Shown here: one piece after another, positions 1-11,279 of the stretch
Position numbering within the stretch: position 1 is the stretch's first letter
Layout: every line of letters starts with the position of its first letter
DNA from: Antedon mediterranea
Lineage: Eukaryota; Echinodermata; Crinoidea; Comatulida; Antedonidae
DNA length: 64,000 bases
Assembly: GCF_964355755.1 (NCBI RefSeq)
Contig: NC_092678.1
Coordinates: forward strand, 8,838,922 to 8,902,921
Direction: 5' to 3'
Notes under the pieces: model-generated
What the model was told of the DNA's origin: nothing
The model's database searches: none
What the model saw: the letters and a program-made list of their open reading frames with translations, nothing else
Position numbers and translations under genes: made by a program

Positions 1-1280
1 GTTTAGAAGTCTCATTTGAACTGGCCTTCAGGCATTATTTGTTTGTTTTGTTTACAGTTATGTTCAGTAACTTAATAATCGTTATTATTGTAACAAAATC
101 GTTAAAACAAACGGAATGTTTTGATATTTTATTCGATAGTTATTAGCTATTTCGAAACTTGAATGTTGGCCAGGAAAAATATTTGGCAATATGTATGAAT
201 AGTTTGAATCCAAAACAGTTAGGAACATATATACAGTTTTAAGTGGAGTTAAATTAAAGTCATAACTTACTAGTTTCTTTTGTTGTCCGGCTGTTTGCTG
301 GTAAATTAAAAATAATTAAGATTTTAATGCAAGACACGGAACTCTTAACATAAACAAAAAAATACTTTAATTATTCCTCTTATTATAATGTTATAAAAAC
401 AATTGTTTCAGATAATTTTATTATACAGATAATTCAGTTTGTTTGTCGTATTGACTAATGTTTAGAAACAGTGGATGGTTTAAAATAGGACAGCATCTTC
501 CGCATGTCCCCTCAGACTTGTTAAAATACAACACATCTTTTACCAATTTTTAAGTCTAGATGTCTATTTTTATTAGTATAAATATTATTCTGTATACATA
601 TATTTCCGTCACCCCCTTATGTGAAATATCGGGATGTAGGACTATTCTGATTATTGTTGTAGTCAAATAGAAAAATTACAAAATCTCATGCACACATTTT
701 TTGCATATACGGGCTTTCGAGTTCTTTACCTGTTAACTTAGGCCTACTAGTTTCTTGTGTTGGTTCACTGGTTGCTAAAAGATATAATAGTACAAATAGC
801 ATTAATAATTTGAATTAAAATTCGGTACTTAACAGTGAATAAACAACTTGAACACTAATTAATGTTATTTTCGCCGTCGTCTTCAATTAGAAAAACTTTT
901 GTTTCTATGCATAGTTATATGTAAAACTATATGCTTAGAAGAGAATTATTAGAATTAAACAGGTATTTTGTTTCAAGCCTTTGCTCCAGCAATACTTAAT
1001 GTAGGAATAACGTTTGTGAAAATGTAAAATCCACGTCGGTCACAAAGGCATTTCTATATTGCATTAAAATAATTTACATGCTATAGAACAGTCTCTGCTT
1101 TTATCCACAACATTCATTTATTTTATTTGTTAAAATCAACTCTATCATTTTTATAATCAAACTGTTAATTACAATTCTTGAAGCATGCTTAACACACTAT
1201 TTTCGTGGTTTCGAGGTTCCCTACACAGAAATAGCTTAATTGATCCAAAAAATTGACTGGGGTAATCATGTAGAGTTTTT
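1..1280. other. AT-rich intergenic DNA, no gene seen
   Basis: No open frame with recognisable protein similarity, no tRNA-like box pair and no strong repeat was found in this AT-rich stretch. Small exons of a gene outside the window cannot be excluded. Confidence 0.5.
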
Positions 1281-1286
1281 ACAACA

Positions 1287-1328
1287 TTAGGCGCTATATA
1301 AATCCAGGATATTATTATTATTATTATT
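1287..1328 (+). repeat. 3' tail of a LINE or SINE ending in (ATT)n
   Basis: The words aggcgctatataaatcc run directly into a short (ATT)n array. A GCGCTATATAA-like stretch followed by a simple trinucleotide tail is typical of the 3' end of non-LTR retroelements and their SINEs. Related words (tatatagcgc) recur near 52760 and 60050. Only the tail is recognised; the body upstream was not identified. Confidence 0.4.
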
Positions 1329-1339
1329 AATTTGTACAG

Positions 1340-2040
1340 CTTTAGATTGTACTTTCATAGAACAAATGTAAAAGGGATTTACTAAGAGTTTCATCCACTT
1401 TAATTAAAATGCTAATTTTAAAAGCAATATTTTTATTTATATTTATATTGGCGAATATGATCATTTCAGGTAAGCTATCGTCAATTTGAATTCCTATGTA
1501 ACCGATTTTGTTTAATACTTCAACTGCATGTTCCATTATCCATCTAGATATTCAGAGGGATTTGATGGCGTACATTTTTAGTTTTATTGAGTTTGGTTTT
1601 TCTAATTTATCAAATTTAAACCACAGATATTTTATTGAATTTTGAAAGCAATCCGAACCATGGATCCCATTATGGACTAACTTTTTATAATTCACGTTTA
1701 AACCACAAATAGATAGGCATATTTGGTCACGGAAGACTCCATTCAATTGGAGGGAATCCGGACCAGAATTCCAATTCTTAAGCCCTTTTTATTATTTTCT
1801 TATTATAGGCCGTACGTTAAAACTACAAGACGGTTCTTTTTCAAGATTCTTGATCCTTTTTCTTTTTTAACACCTGGCTGTAGTTGCATCTTTCAGATTA
1901 ATTTTGTTTATAATAATATTTATACAAACTATGAAGAGGATGCGCCCAAATCAAGCACTACGTTAGCAAACACGCAAGATCCCGAAAATACTATACAAAT
2001 TGGAGAAGATCAGCTATAAAAAATAAAAATAAATAGGTCC
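1340..2040. other. Unassigned stretch with short open frames on both strands
   Basis: Two minus frames (1342-1536 and 1552-1746) and one plus frame (1723-2019) of 64 to 98 codons are open here. None shows a domain I recognise. The two minus frames lie next to each other in different phases, which could mean a decayed, frameshifted mobile-element ORF. I do not call a gene. Confidence 0.25.
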
Positions 2041-2343
2041 AAGGGATATCAGTTTCAATATATTTTTAGCCACTAAACTTTACTATTCTTACGTTGGTGT
2101 AAATACAGTAACTTTAAGCTCAACTTATTTCCTTTTAAAACCATCATTTTTCGAATGGCCAATAACATCCAAATTATTCTAATTATGAAAAAAATACAGG
2201 CACAGATCATTTCATTCAATTGTCATTCAGATTTTCCAACCATTCATCTATAACTTAATAGAGACAAGTGAGTGTAAAATGTTTTTTTTTCTAAATATAT
2301 ATATATATATAAACAAATCAGGCAAAGAACATTAATTCTAAAC

Positions 2344-2475
<132 letters not shown>

Positions 2476-2691
2476 CATACGATATCATCAATCATATGAT
2501 TTATATATAATTTACACAGTGCTACGCAACATCATTGATTTACATATAGGCCTACACAATATTATTTAAAAAACCGTTGCGAATTAAAGTTGGAATTTAT
2601 TCTGACTTGTTAAGCCTCCACTGATTGTGAGGGCGTTTGTTGTATGAGAGAATGTATCTGGTGGGTGAAAATCTGTGATAATACCATACAT

Positions 2692-2762
2692 GGCTCTGTG
2701 GTCTAGTGGTATGATACTCGCCCTGTAAGCGAGAGGTTGCAGGTTCGAATCCAGCCAGAGAC
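2692..2762 (+). tRNA. tRNA-like sequence, anticodon TGT (Thr-type), probable pseudogene
   Basis: 71 nt that fold as a cloverleaf. The acceptor GGCTCTG pairs with CAGAGAC with one mismatch at 2:71. The A-box region is GTGGTCTAGTGG. The anticodon stem is a perfect CTCGC/GCGAG with loop CCTGTAA, and the B box is GGTTCGAAT. The T stem has one A-A mismatch. Position 33 is C instead of the near-universal U. The anticodon reads TGT, but the mismatches, C33 and location inside a fold-back repeat argue for a tRNA-derived repeat rather than a working tRNA. Confidence 0.5.
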
Positions 2763-3161
2763 ATTTTTTCATACAACTAAAAAATACGGAACTTTCGCCA
2801 ATGAGCTATGCTCGACGCGATTATGAGATCATGTTCCGAATATGAGCACTGTTTCTATAATTTACAGTATGATTTATATATAATTTACACAGTGCTACGC
2901 AACATCATTGATTTATATATATATATAAATCAATGATGTTGCGTAGCACTGTGTAAATTATATATAAATCATACCATAAATTATAGAAACAGTGCTCATA
3001 TTCGGAACATCATCTCATATATATATATATATAAATCAATGATGTTGCGTAGCACTGTGTAAATTATATATAAATCATACCGTAAATTATAGAAACAGTG
3101 CTCATATTCGGAACATGATCTCATTGGCGAAAGTTCCGTATTTTTAGTTGTATGAAAAAAT

Positions 3162-3232
3162 GTCTCTGGCGGGATTCGAACCTGCAACCTCTCGCTTACA
3201 GGGCGAGTATCATACTACTAGACCACAGAGCC
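3162..3232 (-). tRNA. Second tRNA-like copy, inverted, anticodon TGT
   Basis: Minus-strand counterpart of the tRNA-like sequence at 2692-2762, lying in the other arm of the fold-back locus. It has the same acceptor mismatch, anticodon stem and C33. It differs by a base in the D loop and one in the T stem (CCCGC against CCAGC). Both copies keep the internal A and B promoter boxes, so RNA polymerase III could in principle read both strands of the palindrome. Probable tRNA pseudogene or SINE head. Confidence 0.5.
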
Positions 3233-3607
3233 ATGTATGGTATTATCACAGATTTCCACCCACCAGATACATTCTCTCATACAACTTTCGCCAATGAGCT
3301 ATGCTCGACGCGATTATGAGATCATGTTCCGAATATGAGCACTGTTTCTATAATTTACAGTATGATTTATATATAATTTACACAGTGCTACGCAACATCA
3401 TTGATTTACATATACACAATATTATTTAAAAAACCGTTGCGATTTAAAGTTGGAATTTATTCTGACTTGTTAAGCCTCCACTGATTGTGAGGGCGTTTGT
3501 TGTATGAGAGAATGTATCTGGTGGGAACTTTCGACAATGAGCTATGCTCGACGCGATTATGAGATCATGTTCCGAATATGAGCACTGTTTCTATAATTTA
3601 CAGTATG

Positions 3608-3608
<1 letters not shown>

Positions 3609-3649
<41 letters not shown>
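3609..3649. repeat. (TA)n microsatellite
   Basis: Pure TA dinucleotide run that ends the direct third copy of the fold-back repeat unit. Confidence 0.9.
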
Positions 3650-3652
<3 letters not shown>

Positions 3653-4325
3653 AACCAAACGATATTATTTATGTCTATGTTTTATTGCCTTTAATGTCAC
3701 TTAATTATTGGTTATGTGTCTGTTTATAATAATGCAATGAAATCAGGACAAAATCTACCAATAACTAGACTTCTTATAGACAAATATTTGCTTAATATAT
3801 TTGCAACGAGAACGCCATTTGCCGTAGTATTTATGTCAGCATTGAAAAACAGCGTAAATATTAATTTTCTTTCGAAACCGGCAAGTTTCTTATTATAATA
3901 ACATTTTTTCTATAATACCGGTAGTAACACAATGATCTAACAGCGGAAACATTTAAACCACACGTTCTTATATAAACAAAGGGATAACAAAAAATATAAC
4001 AAAAATTTCGTCATAGCATGGATAAAATAAATAGAAGGATATGTATCAGCGGTAACATCAACATATTATCCAACGTGCTAGCATTTTTTTCCTGTAGTAT
4101 TGTTTTGTAAGCATTGTTAGTAAAAATGTAAATGGAACAAGAATTTTTTTTTCAACTATTAAAATGTTTCAGTAAAATTTGTCTATAAATGTTAAAAAGT
4201 AAGAACTACAAGAAAAAAGTCAGGCATATGAGATCGAAGAGAAAGCAAGAATGATTAGGATTAAAGTAACTCATCATTAAGATCATTTGTTAAATTATCG
4301 TGTTTAAGTGGGCAAGAGTATGAGA
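3650..4325. other. Intergenic, no feature recognised
   Basis: Two short plus-strand open frames of about 60 codons (3544-3729 and 3716-3898) overlap the end of the repeat locus. They show no domain and are treated as chance. Nothing else was recognised. Confidence 0.4.
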
Positions 4326-4415
4326 AAAGTATAGGAACAAGACCATCTATATGGCTGCAGTCACATGCGCAAATTTGAGTTAGTGTCTACCGACTGACCA
4401 ACCGACCGACGGTTG
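4326..4415 (-). repeat. Copy of the GTCGG-core dispersed repeat
   Basis: Contains a conserved block (aagaccatctatatggctgc, then cagtcacatgcgcaa) followed by ccgaccaaccgaccgacgg. The same block and core occur near 40128-40225, 51688-51775 and 62265-62345. Confidence 0.7.
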
Positions 4416-4599
4416 AAGATATCAGGATGTCTTGATTTGATTGAGATGTGTTTCTCGATAACAGAACAGTCATAAGATCCATATAGACATTTGCACACAA
4501 ATGAGATCAAAAGGAAGTTTCCTCTCGACTCAAAAGTCATGAGCTAATCTTCATCTTTAATCATAAACTGATAAAAAAAAAATGTGCATCTAAATTACG

Positions 4600-5020
4600 T
4601 GGCTTTTTGTTACCAGTTCAGCAATTTGCTGTGTGTTTTCAATAAAAATATTAGAAATATTTAGCCGTTTTTCAACAAATGCCTTGATTTTATGGATAGA
4701 TTCTTCTCTTTTAACGCCTTCAAATCGTACATTGAATAGCGTTTCATTTTAAGGACCTGGCAATCCAGGATCTCAATGCTAGTTTTTGCTTAGTCGATAC
4801 GCCTTTAAGTTTGTTTTCATACTCAGCGACCTTCTGCTCAAGCTTTGATAGTTTCAATTTCATTCAATCCGACCCAATATAGTTGATTTTTACTAGGCTA
4901 TCGATCTTAGCTTTTTTTATTTCAAAGTTCTCGCCATAATGCTTCCACATTCATCTCAGCGGGCGTTTTCAATGTCTGTTAGCAATTTTCTCCCTTTTTT
5001 CTAAACATAGTGAAAGTTTT
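4600..5020 (-). pseudogene. Possible decayed LINE ORF1 (L1/Tx1-like)
   Basis: Read on the minus strand with frameshifts and stops, this stretch gives a Lys/Glu-rich coiled-coil-like part (EQKVAEYENKLKG). It is followed in another frame by NVRFEGVKREESIHKIK and VEKRLNISNIF, a pattern like the RNA-binding part of L1-type ORF1 proteins. The frame is broken several times. Similarity is by eye only and another coiled-coil relic is possible. Confidence 0.3.
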
Positions 5021-5349
5021 TTTTTCTGTTTTCGGAAATCATTGTTAAAAATCAAAATTCAAGATTCAATTTTATTTGCCAATTTAAAATGGAAATAATA
5101 TGAGTACATTTTCAAAAATTCTAAAATGTAGGTCTATATTAATAAAATTATTACTATAAAAATATTAAAGCGTACTTGAGATATATTATTTAAAACAATG
5201 AAATACCACATGGATACAATATTTTAAAAGCAACATATAAGAACATCAAAAATACTATAAACATTACTTTAGACTGGTTCCAATAATTAGTTAAAATGTG
5301 CAATAAAAACTGGCGAAAAAAATAAAAGTGCTGACTTTACTAAGCTTAA

Positions 5350-8060
5350 TCTATATATAAATTTACGTAAGGGCAAAATTCGGTAAATCGCGCCTTACTT
5401 CTAGAATTTTCACTCGATGGTATGTAAAGTTGGTTCGTACTTTCGGTACTGATTTTAACCGCCTGATGTAACCCTGTTTACTAATTAAATTGAGTTAGAT
5501 AATTAGTTATTGACGATTAAAACGAATTTAGGTTCAACGATTTGCCCCAAATAGGGGTGTTTTCCGATCGTGGTATACACTGTCTAATGGATGTCCATCT
5601 TGAAAAATACCCGCCAAAAAAATGCGAGGATCGGAGGCTTCGCATTTTTCTATCTCCTCCTACGATAATTGTTTTTAATAGCTGAAAACCGGTTGAACAG
5701 CTAGAGTACACCATCATAATGTTGAAGACAGGCCGATTTTCTTTAAAAAATACTATTTTGATAGATTTAATATACGATTATACAAATGTATTGATTTGCG
5801 ATGAATGGAACATCCCAATCTCTCAGTCTGCCAGAGTTTGGTTTAACACAAGTACTGTAGGTAAATTTATGAGCCCTTGGTTTAACACATACGGTAGGTA
5901 AATATATGGGCCCTTTGAGAATAAACTTGCAATACTTTGACAATACTGTAAATACCTATTAACTATTTTTCATTTGAATCGAACATTTCTTACTGTGAAT
6001 GTTCGTACTGTTAGATGTAATATAAAAAAATATATACAAATAAACTTTATTACTGAGACTGTGGATAGGCTCTACTGTTAGATATACAAATAAACTTTAT
6101 ACTGACAGTTCCTTCTCAACGTTTGTATTAATTAATAATTACCAAAAATATAAACGTCGTAGTGGTGTATCGTGACATGTACTTTAATATTTCAATCGAT
6201 TATGACAGTGACAGTTTTAACAGTATTATACTGAGTATAATACTGTATACGTTTTCATAAGTAAGCGCATATACATTTTCGTGTTTTCATTGACGAGATT
6301 GTAATAGTAACTTCAGTAACTATTACAGTACTTATTTATTATACGACACAAGACAATTGTATCTGACAGGTACGTACATTATTCTAAAAAATAAGTCTAG
6401 ATAGATCCCTTAGGCGTCATAAATCACAGGCCAACAAATCAGTACTCATGACAGAAATTCGACCCAGTTTGGTTCACACAAATGTTTACAGGAATTTCAA
6501 CACCACAACCGATGATTTGCCCTAAATATTTAGGTAGACTACAGTTTAATTAGTATTTAGAGGTATATTATTTATAGGCCTATAAAACATGAACAAAATA
6601 TTTCGTTACTCAGTGGATAAAGAATATATTTAAAAATTGTTCCTCTTTGTACCTATCCGCTTTCCCATCCCTCAACCCTAATGTTACATAGCGAGGAGGC
6701 TTCGCATTTTCCTATCTCCTCCTACGATAATTGTTTTTAATAGCTGAAAACCGGTTGAACAGCTAGAGTACACCATCATAATGTTGAAGACAGGCCGATT
6801 TTCTTTAAAAAATACTATTTTGATAGATTGCTAGAGTACACCATCATAATGTTGAAGACAGGCCGATTTTCTTTAAAAAATACTATTTTGATAGATTTAA
6901 TATACGATTATACAAATGTATTGATTTGCGATGAATGGAACATCCCAATCTCTCAGTCTGCCAGAGTTTGGTTTAACACAAGTACTGTAGGTAAATTTAT
7001 GAGCCCTTGGTTTAACACATACGGTAGGTAAATATATGGGCCCTTTGAGAATAAACTTGCAATAGGTTCGGAAAATGTTAAAAACCAATTTCTATTATTT
7101 GAATCGGTAAACAGTTTCCATTTATTATACATTGATAATGAAACATGAAATATTCCTATTTATGTCCCTCGAGGTTCATTAAAATTTATATTTAGTAGTC
7201 CCACGGACTTCATCTTAGCCACTCCCCCGAGTGCTAAGGCCAAATTTATGATACCCTACTTTCTATGTAAGTTTATGTGCTTATAAATTAAGACTCACGT
7301 AAACAGCTTGATTACATCATTTTACAGACAAACGAAACTTTTTTAAACCTACTGTTTCAATAACTGAGTATAATACTGTATACGTTTTCATAAGTAAGCG
7401 CATATACATTTTCGTGTTTTCATTGACGAGATTGTAATAGTAACTTCAGTAACTATTACAGTACTTATTTATTATACGACACAAGACAATTGTATCTGAC
7501 AGGTACGTACATTATTCTAAAAAATAAGTCTAGATAGATCCCTTAGGCGTCATAAATCACAGGCCAACAAATCAGTACTCATGACAGAAATTCGACCCAG
7601 TTTGGTTCACACAAATGTTTACAGGAATTTCAACACCACAACCGATGATTTGCCCTAAATATTTAGGTAGACTACAGTTTAATTTTTCACTGAATAGGAG
7701 CTTGCATTTCCGATTTCCATTTCGCAGAATGTCTAGGTCTATTTATTTAGTTTGGTTCTTATAATATATAAATACAATCAACTTTATTACTGCGGTTCCA
7801 TCACCACCACCACGTGCCGCCCAATTCCCGTACATACATTTCCATTTCTCCCTAATTTCTTTAATCCACATAAATTAATTGTCCTTTATGGAATCCAGTA
7901 TTGGTTTTGTTGTCTCTATTTCTGAATACCCCAATTAGGGGGACACTTCCGTTTTTGTTTAGTGTCCCAAAAAAGTCCCCGTCCGTGGATTCTACTGTAT
8001 TCGAGAACCATCTGTGAGCACCCCTAGATGGTACGCGAGCGAAGCGAGCGTGCCATCTAG
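5350..8060 (+). mobile_element. Helitron-like non-autonomous element, copy 1, internally duplicated
   Basis: Begins TCTATATATAAATTTACG after an A and ends in a 37-nt hairpin finishing CCATCTAG before a T. This fits Helitron insertion between A and T (5' TC, 3' CTRR, 3' hairpin). It is about 2.7 kb against about 1.4 kb for the other copies because internal blocks are repeated: 5633-5940 recurs at about 6700-7065, and 6231-6550 recurs at 7363-7682. No Rep or helicase coding is present. The small frames at 5719-5901 and 6828-7031 are just the duplicated repeat. Confidence 0.75.
8024..8060 (+). other. 3' terminal hairpin of Helitron-like copy 1
   Basis: A 13-bp stem beginning CTAGATGGTACGC encloses the 11-nt loop GAGCGAAGCGA. 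One base of the right stem is changed (GTGCC instead of GTACC). Confidence 0.8.
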
Positions 8061-8150
8061 TTGTTTCAATTGACATTATTCAGCGTTATACAACCTGGTC
8101 GAGTAAGGATCTTTTATATCTCTCGGTTCTACATCTGATATATCTATATA

Positions 8151-8735
8151 GACCGGCTTCAGAATGAGCTAGGTTTTCAAAATTTATTTTCTATGAAATA
8201 TTTTTCAGGCAAGTACGTTTCAGGCAATTTTAAGCGTTTACAAAATTGCCATGAGTGCGCATACTTTTGCGCGCGCACTGCGCGTTAAATGTTGTTGCGC
8301 ACTCTTTTTGCCCGATTTCTGTTTTCTTGACTTACTTTTCAACTCGAAATTACGTTATACGAGCACGTCAAAAGTGACAGGCTACGCACGTGTAAATTAA
8401 AAAAATATAAATGTTTTTAAACATTTCAACATTTTTAAACATGTTCAGTAATTTCGGTCAGTATAGTTCACTATGTCGGTCGGTCGGTCTGTCGGTCTGT
8501 CGGTCTGTCTGTCGGTCCGGTATCACTATGCATTGTAGCACGCGACTTAATGGCTGTTGGCCTTGTTTTAGTAAAATGGGGCTATTTTGGCGGCCATTTT
8601 GATTTATCATCCCAACCCACCCCAAGATGCGCGTTTACCTGAACTTTTCTGTTCATACACATGATAAAGGCCCAAGAAAACATTGTGTCATTAATGTCCT
8701 CTCCGGGTGGCACCTAGCTCATTCTGAAGCCGGTC
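8151..8735. mobile_element. 585-bp MITE with 24-bp perfect terminal inverted repeats and TA target duplication
   Basis: The ends GACCGGCTTCAGAATGAGCT (8151 onward) and its reverse complement (ending 8735) match over 24 bp and are flanked on both sides by TA (8149-8150 and 8736-8737). A TA duplication fits the Tc1/mariner group. The interior holds a GC-rich part (tgcgcgcgcactgcgcg) and a GTCGGTCT array at 8474-8520, both shared with other repeats in the window. No transposase is encoded. Confidence 0.8.
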
Positions 8736-9870
8736 TAATACAGATCATTTATTTCGGAACGCATTTTAATAATTACTATAATAGACTATTCCAGATTTGA
8801 GAAAAATGAAATGCTGTAGGCCTAGGTATTTCGTGTTAAAAGCGTGTTTTAGGGTAATTTTGGGGTGCTGAATTCAAATATGCTGTTTAAGTCAGTATTC
8901 AAATCAATTTTCTGTCAAGGAAGAAAGTTTATAATACTGTCTTTTGTATTATTCAAATACTGAATTAGTCTTTATATCCGTCCTAAATCCCCAAGGCTTA
9001 AATTACAGCCTATGATGGCGTGTTACTGTTGTATACGGTACTGTGTTTTTGCTAGTGCAGAGATTAGGACCTAGTTGAGACGGGGTCATTTGGTTATGTT
9101 GTTTGAATAATAATACTGTATTGCTATACTTAGTGTATACTGTATTGATAAAGGACTTAGAATCAGTTGATGTTGCTAAAAGCACGGGTGCTGCCCAAAT
9201 TTTCAATGATTGATGTTAAATTATCGTTTTCTCATATTTAGATATTTAGTGAATCTCTATCCGACGTGACAGCGACATTGTATGCAAGATAATCAGGATT
9301 AAAGGTTTATTTTGTTTTTCTCAACCAAGTTTGTCCTGTTTGTTTGTATCATACTTGCGATCGATTTCGTTAGTGGCGCTCTATAGTTTTTAGAAATTAC
9401 GAACTCTACAAACAGATTTTTGGCTTATAATAACAACAATCCTTTTTTTTTTCAAATCTTAGGAAAATGAAAGAAGAACTTTATTACAAAAAAACTACAG
9501 TTAAACATGTCAATGATTTCTTTTTGATCATCCAATAAACAATGTTTGCATAAACGTTAAACTTACGTTTATTATTTTTGAGCTTTCGAGCATTTTGCTT
9601 CGTCCCTGGTATGATCATCGTCGGTACACAACAGATACAGTATGGCTGTTACGGTTGAGTAATTCTTAACGGTAAATCAAATTACTGTAGACCTACTGCA
9701 GCTTAGTATAAAATACATACAATATTAATCTGACCAAAACGCTAATTAATTATACAAATATCATGCATTAAAAATATATTATATATTTCTAAAGAATGAT
9801 CAAATCTATAAAGAAAGAATGTGTTTTAAATATTTTTATGACATTTTTTGGGGAACTTTCTAAACTGGTT
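8736..9870. other. Intergenic, nothing recognised
   Basis: AT-rich sequence with one minus frame of 67 codons (9003-9206) without recognisable domains. A plus frame of 91 codons at 9879-10154, just before the Tctex1-domain gene, also shows no domain and is in a different frame from it. Confidence 0.4.
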
Positions 9871-10276
9871 TTAGCAAAATGTCCTATGTTTTAACATTAG
9901 CGCAAAATCAAAAAGTGCCCTTCCAGTTTTACAGTTTTATAACACGCGACACTAATGCATTCGAGTCACAAATGGATACGTTTTATCAATTTGTTGGTAT
10001 TTTGTTATTTTTATTCACGGGCCGATTTGATTGTTCGGCCCGGTGTATCTTTCCATTCGACATCATTATACCTTTGTTTGGCATGTTTAAAAATTGTATT
10101 GGCAAAATGCCCCAGCAAGAATTAGTAACACTGATTACAAATGGAATTCAGTAAACATTTGTTAAAGATAACATTATTTGAAATTGTTGTTGCCTTGGCG
10201 ATATGCTTAAAAACTACAACACTATGAAATGATTAGCTCGCAACAGCTTCTATTTGTTAGCTAAATTTTATTACAT

Positions 10277-10972
10277 ATGCTTAATATGGCTAATGTTGCT
10301 AAACTAAGCTATGGCAACCTTTTGGAATTTGATAGCCGTGAGACAGCCAGGTATAAATGTAGTCGAAAATCGGTTTTTGACGTTCAAAGTGAATTTGTTC
10401 CCACATCCAGGCAGTTAAAATCTATCAACTCAAGCCCACCAATGCAAACATCAAGGCGATGGAGGAGTGCCTCTGATGCATTTTTTCCGCAAGCCAGGTC
10501 TGGTAATGTCAGCCTACGAAAACTCTCTCTTTACTTTGGAAAAGATGTGCCGACATCAATGTGGTGGCGTTTTAAATTGGAAACCAAAAGTGAGAAAAAA
10601 GAAAAAGACATTACTATTGAGGAGGTACAGACATATCAAATTGAACCAACAATAACATTTAATTGCTCTGCCGTTGAGAGAATAATTGAGGAATCGTTAC
10701 ATGTTCATCTGGATGGTGAAGAATACAACCCTAAAACAGCTGGTGGATTGGTGAAAACACTGACGAACATAATTCAGTATCGTGTTAAATGTGAAAAGTT
10801 CGATAGGTATCGATTGATTGTACAAGTCTACCTAGGTCATCCACGTGAACACAATCTTGTCATTTCTAGTTCTTTTCTTATTGATAGTGAAAGAGACAGG
10901 TTTAGTAGGGCTGTTTTCTCCTCGCCAAGAATATTTGCTGTAGGTGTCGTATTTGGAGTGTACTTGGATTAA
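10277..10972 (+). CDS. Tctex1-domain (dynein light chain Tctex-type-like) protein, single exon
   Basis: 231 codons without interruption. The last ~115 residues form a Tctex1 domain: YQIEPTITF, then VERIIEESL, KTLTNIIQYRV, the strand RLIVQVYLG, and the diagnostic end FSSPRIFAVGVVFGVYLD before the stop. The N-terminal half is basic and Ser-rich without a known domain, as in the longer Tctex1-domain proteins. Members of the family bind dynein intermediate chain and act in cytoplasmic or ciliary dynein. There is no signal peptide. A second Met at residue 4 could also start translation. An AATAAA lies about 300 bases downstream. The absence of introns may mean a retrocopy, or this may be only the main exon of a larger gene. 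The family is fairly sure; the orthologue is not assigned. Confidence 0.8.
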   Translation: MLNMANVAKLSYGNLLEFDSRETARYKCSRKSVFDVQSEFVPTSRQLKSINSSPPMQTSRRWRSASDAFFPQARSGNVSLRKLSLYFGKDVPTSMWWRFKLETKSEKKEKDITIEEVQTYQIEPTITFNCSAVERIIEESLHVHLDGEEYNPKTAGGLVKTLTNIIQYRVKCEKFDRYRLIVQVYLGHPREHNLVISSSFLIDSERDRFSRAVFSSPRIFAVGVVFGVYLD

Positions 10973-11273
10973 ACATTTAACAGGTGTGTGGCAGAATAGA
11001 CAAACTTTTAAAAACGCTTGTGCTTGTGCTTGTGGTGCTGCAACCTTCCCGGACCCCGAAAAAAGAAACGATATAAGTGTTGTACCGATTGAATACGTTA
11101 CTGTCTTTCGCCAGAAAATACGACAACTCATTTCCGACTGAGAAGATGTGGCGGGGGGAAGCTTTAAATATGCCTTCTTAGTAAATCTGTATAAATGTTG
11201 TATCCAAGATAATACGACGTGGTCTTAGGTTATCCAATGGTATGTAGAGACCGTACAAGTTTCTAAAAATGTA

Positions 11274-11279
11274 AATAAA
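11274..11279 (+). terminator. AATAAA poly(A) signal for the Tctex1-domain gene
   Basis: Perfect AATAAA about 300 bases after the stop at 10972, with no nearer perfect signal noticed on the plus strand. Confidence 0.45.

Larger units (their letters stand above)
2476..3650. repeat. Complex fold-back repeat locus with tRNA-like cores
   Basis: A block of about 340 bp (roughly 2584-2926) is followed by its own inverted copy, centred on a short (AT) spacer near 2925-2932. In the right arm the segment ending 'cagtgctcatattcggaacat' occurs twice in tandem (about 2933-3010 and 3030-3117). A third copy in direct orientation follows from about 3287, itself with a repeated part. Each full arm contains a tRNA-like sequence. 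The locus ends in a (TA)n run at 3609-3649. The arms are nearly identical, so they are either recently duplicated or kept similar by conversion. Confidence 0.8.

Noticed and set aside
2692-3232. Calling the two tRNA-like sequences functional tRNA-Thr genes
   Set aside because: Acceptor and T-stem mismatches, C at position 33 and location inside a fold-back repeat argue for a tRNA-derived repeat.
5719-5901. Open frame beginning MLKTGRFSLKNT, repeated at 6828-7031
   Set aside because: It lies in the non-coding body of Helitron-like copy 1, and the second occurrence is due to the internal duplication. The corresponding frame in copies 2, 3 and 4 is not preserved.
9879-10154. 91-codon frame upstream of the Tctex1-domain gene
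   Set aside because: It has no recognisable domain or signal peptide and is out of frame with the next gene. No splice link to it was convincing.
10944-11141. 65-codon frame after the Tctex1-domain gene (VWQNRQTFKN and VVPIEYVTVFRQKIRQ)
   Set aside because: An acceptor-like AG precedes it and the text looks somewhat protein-like, but no donor or domain supports joining it to any gene. It may be untranslated sequence.
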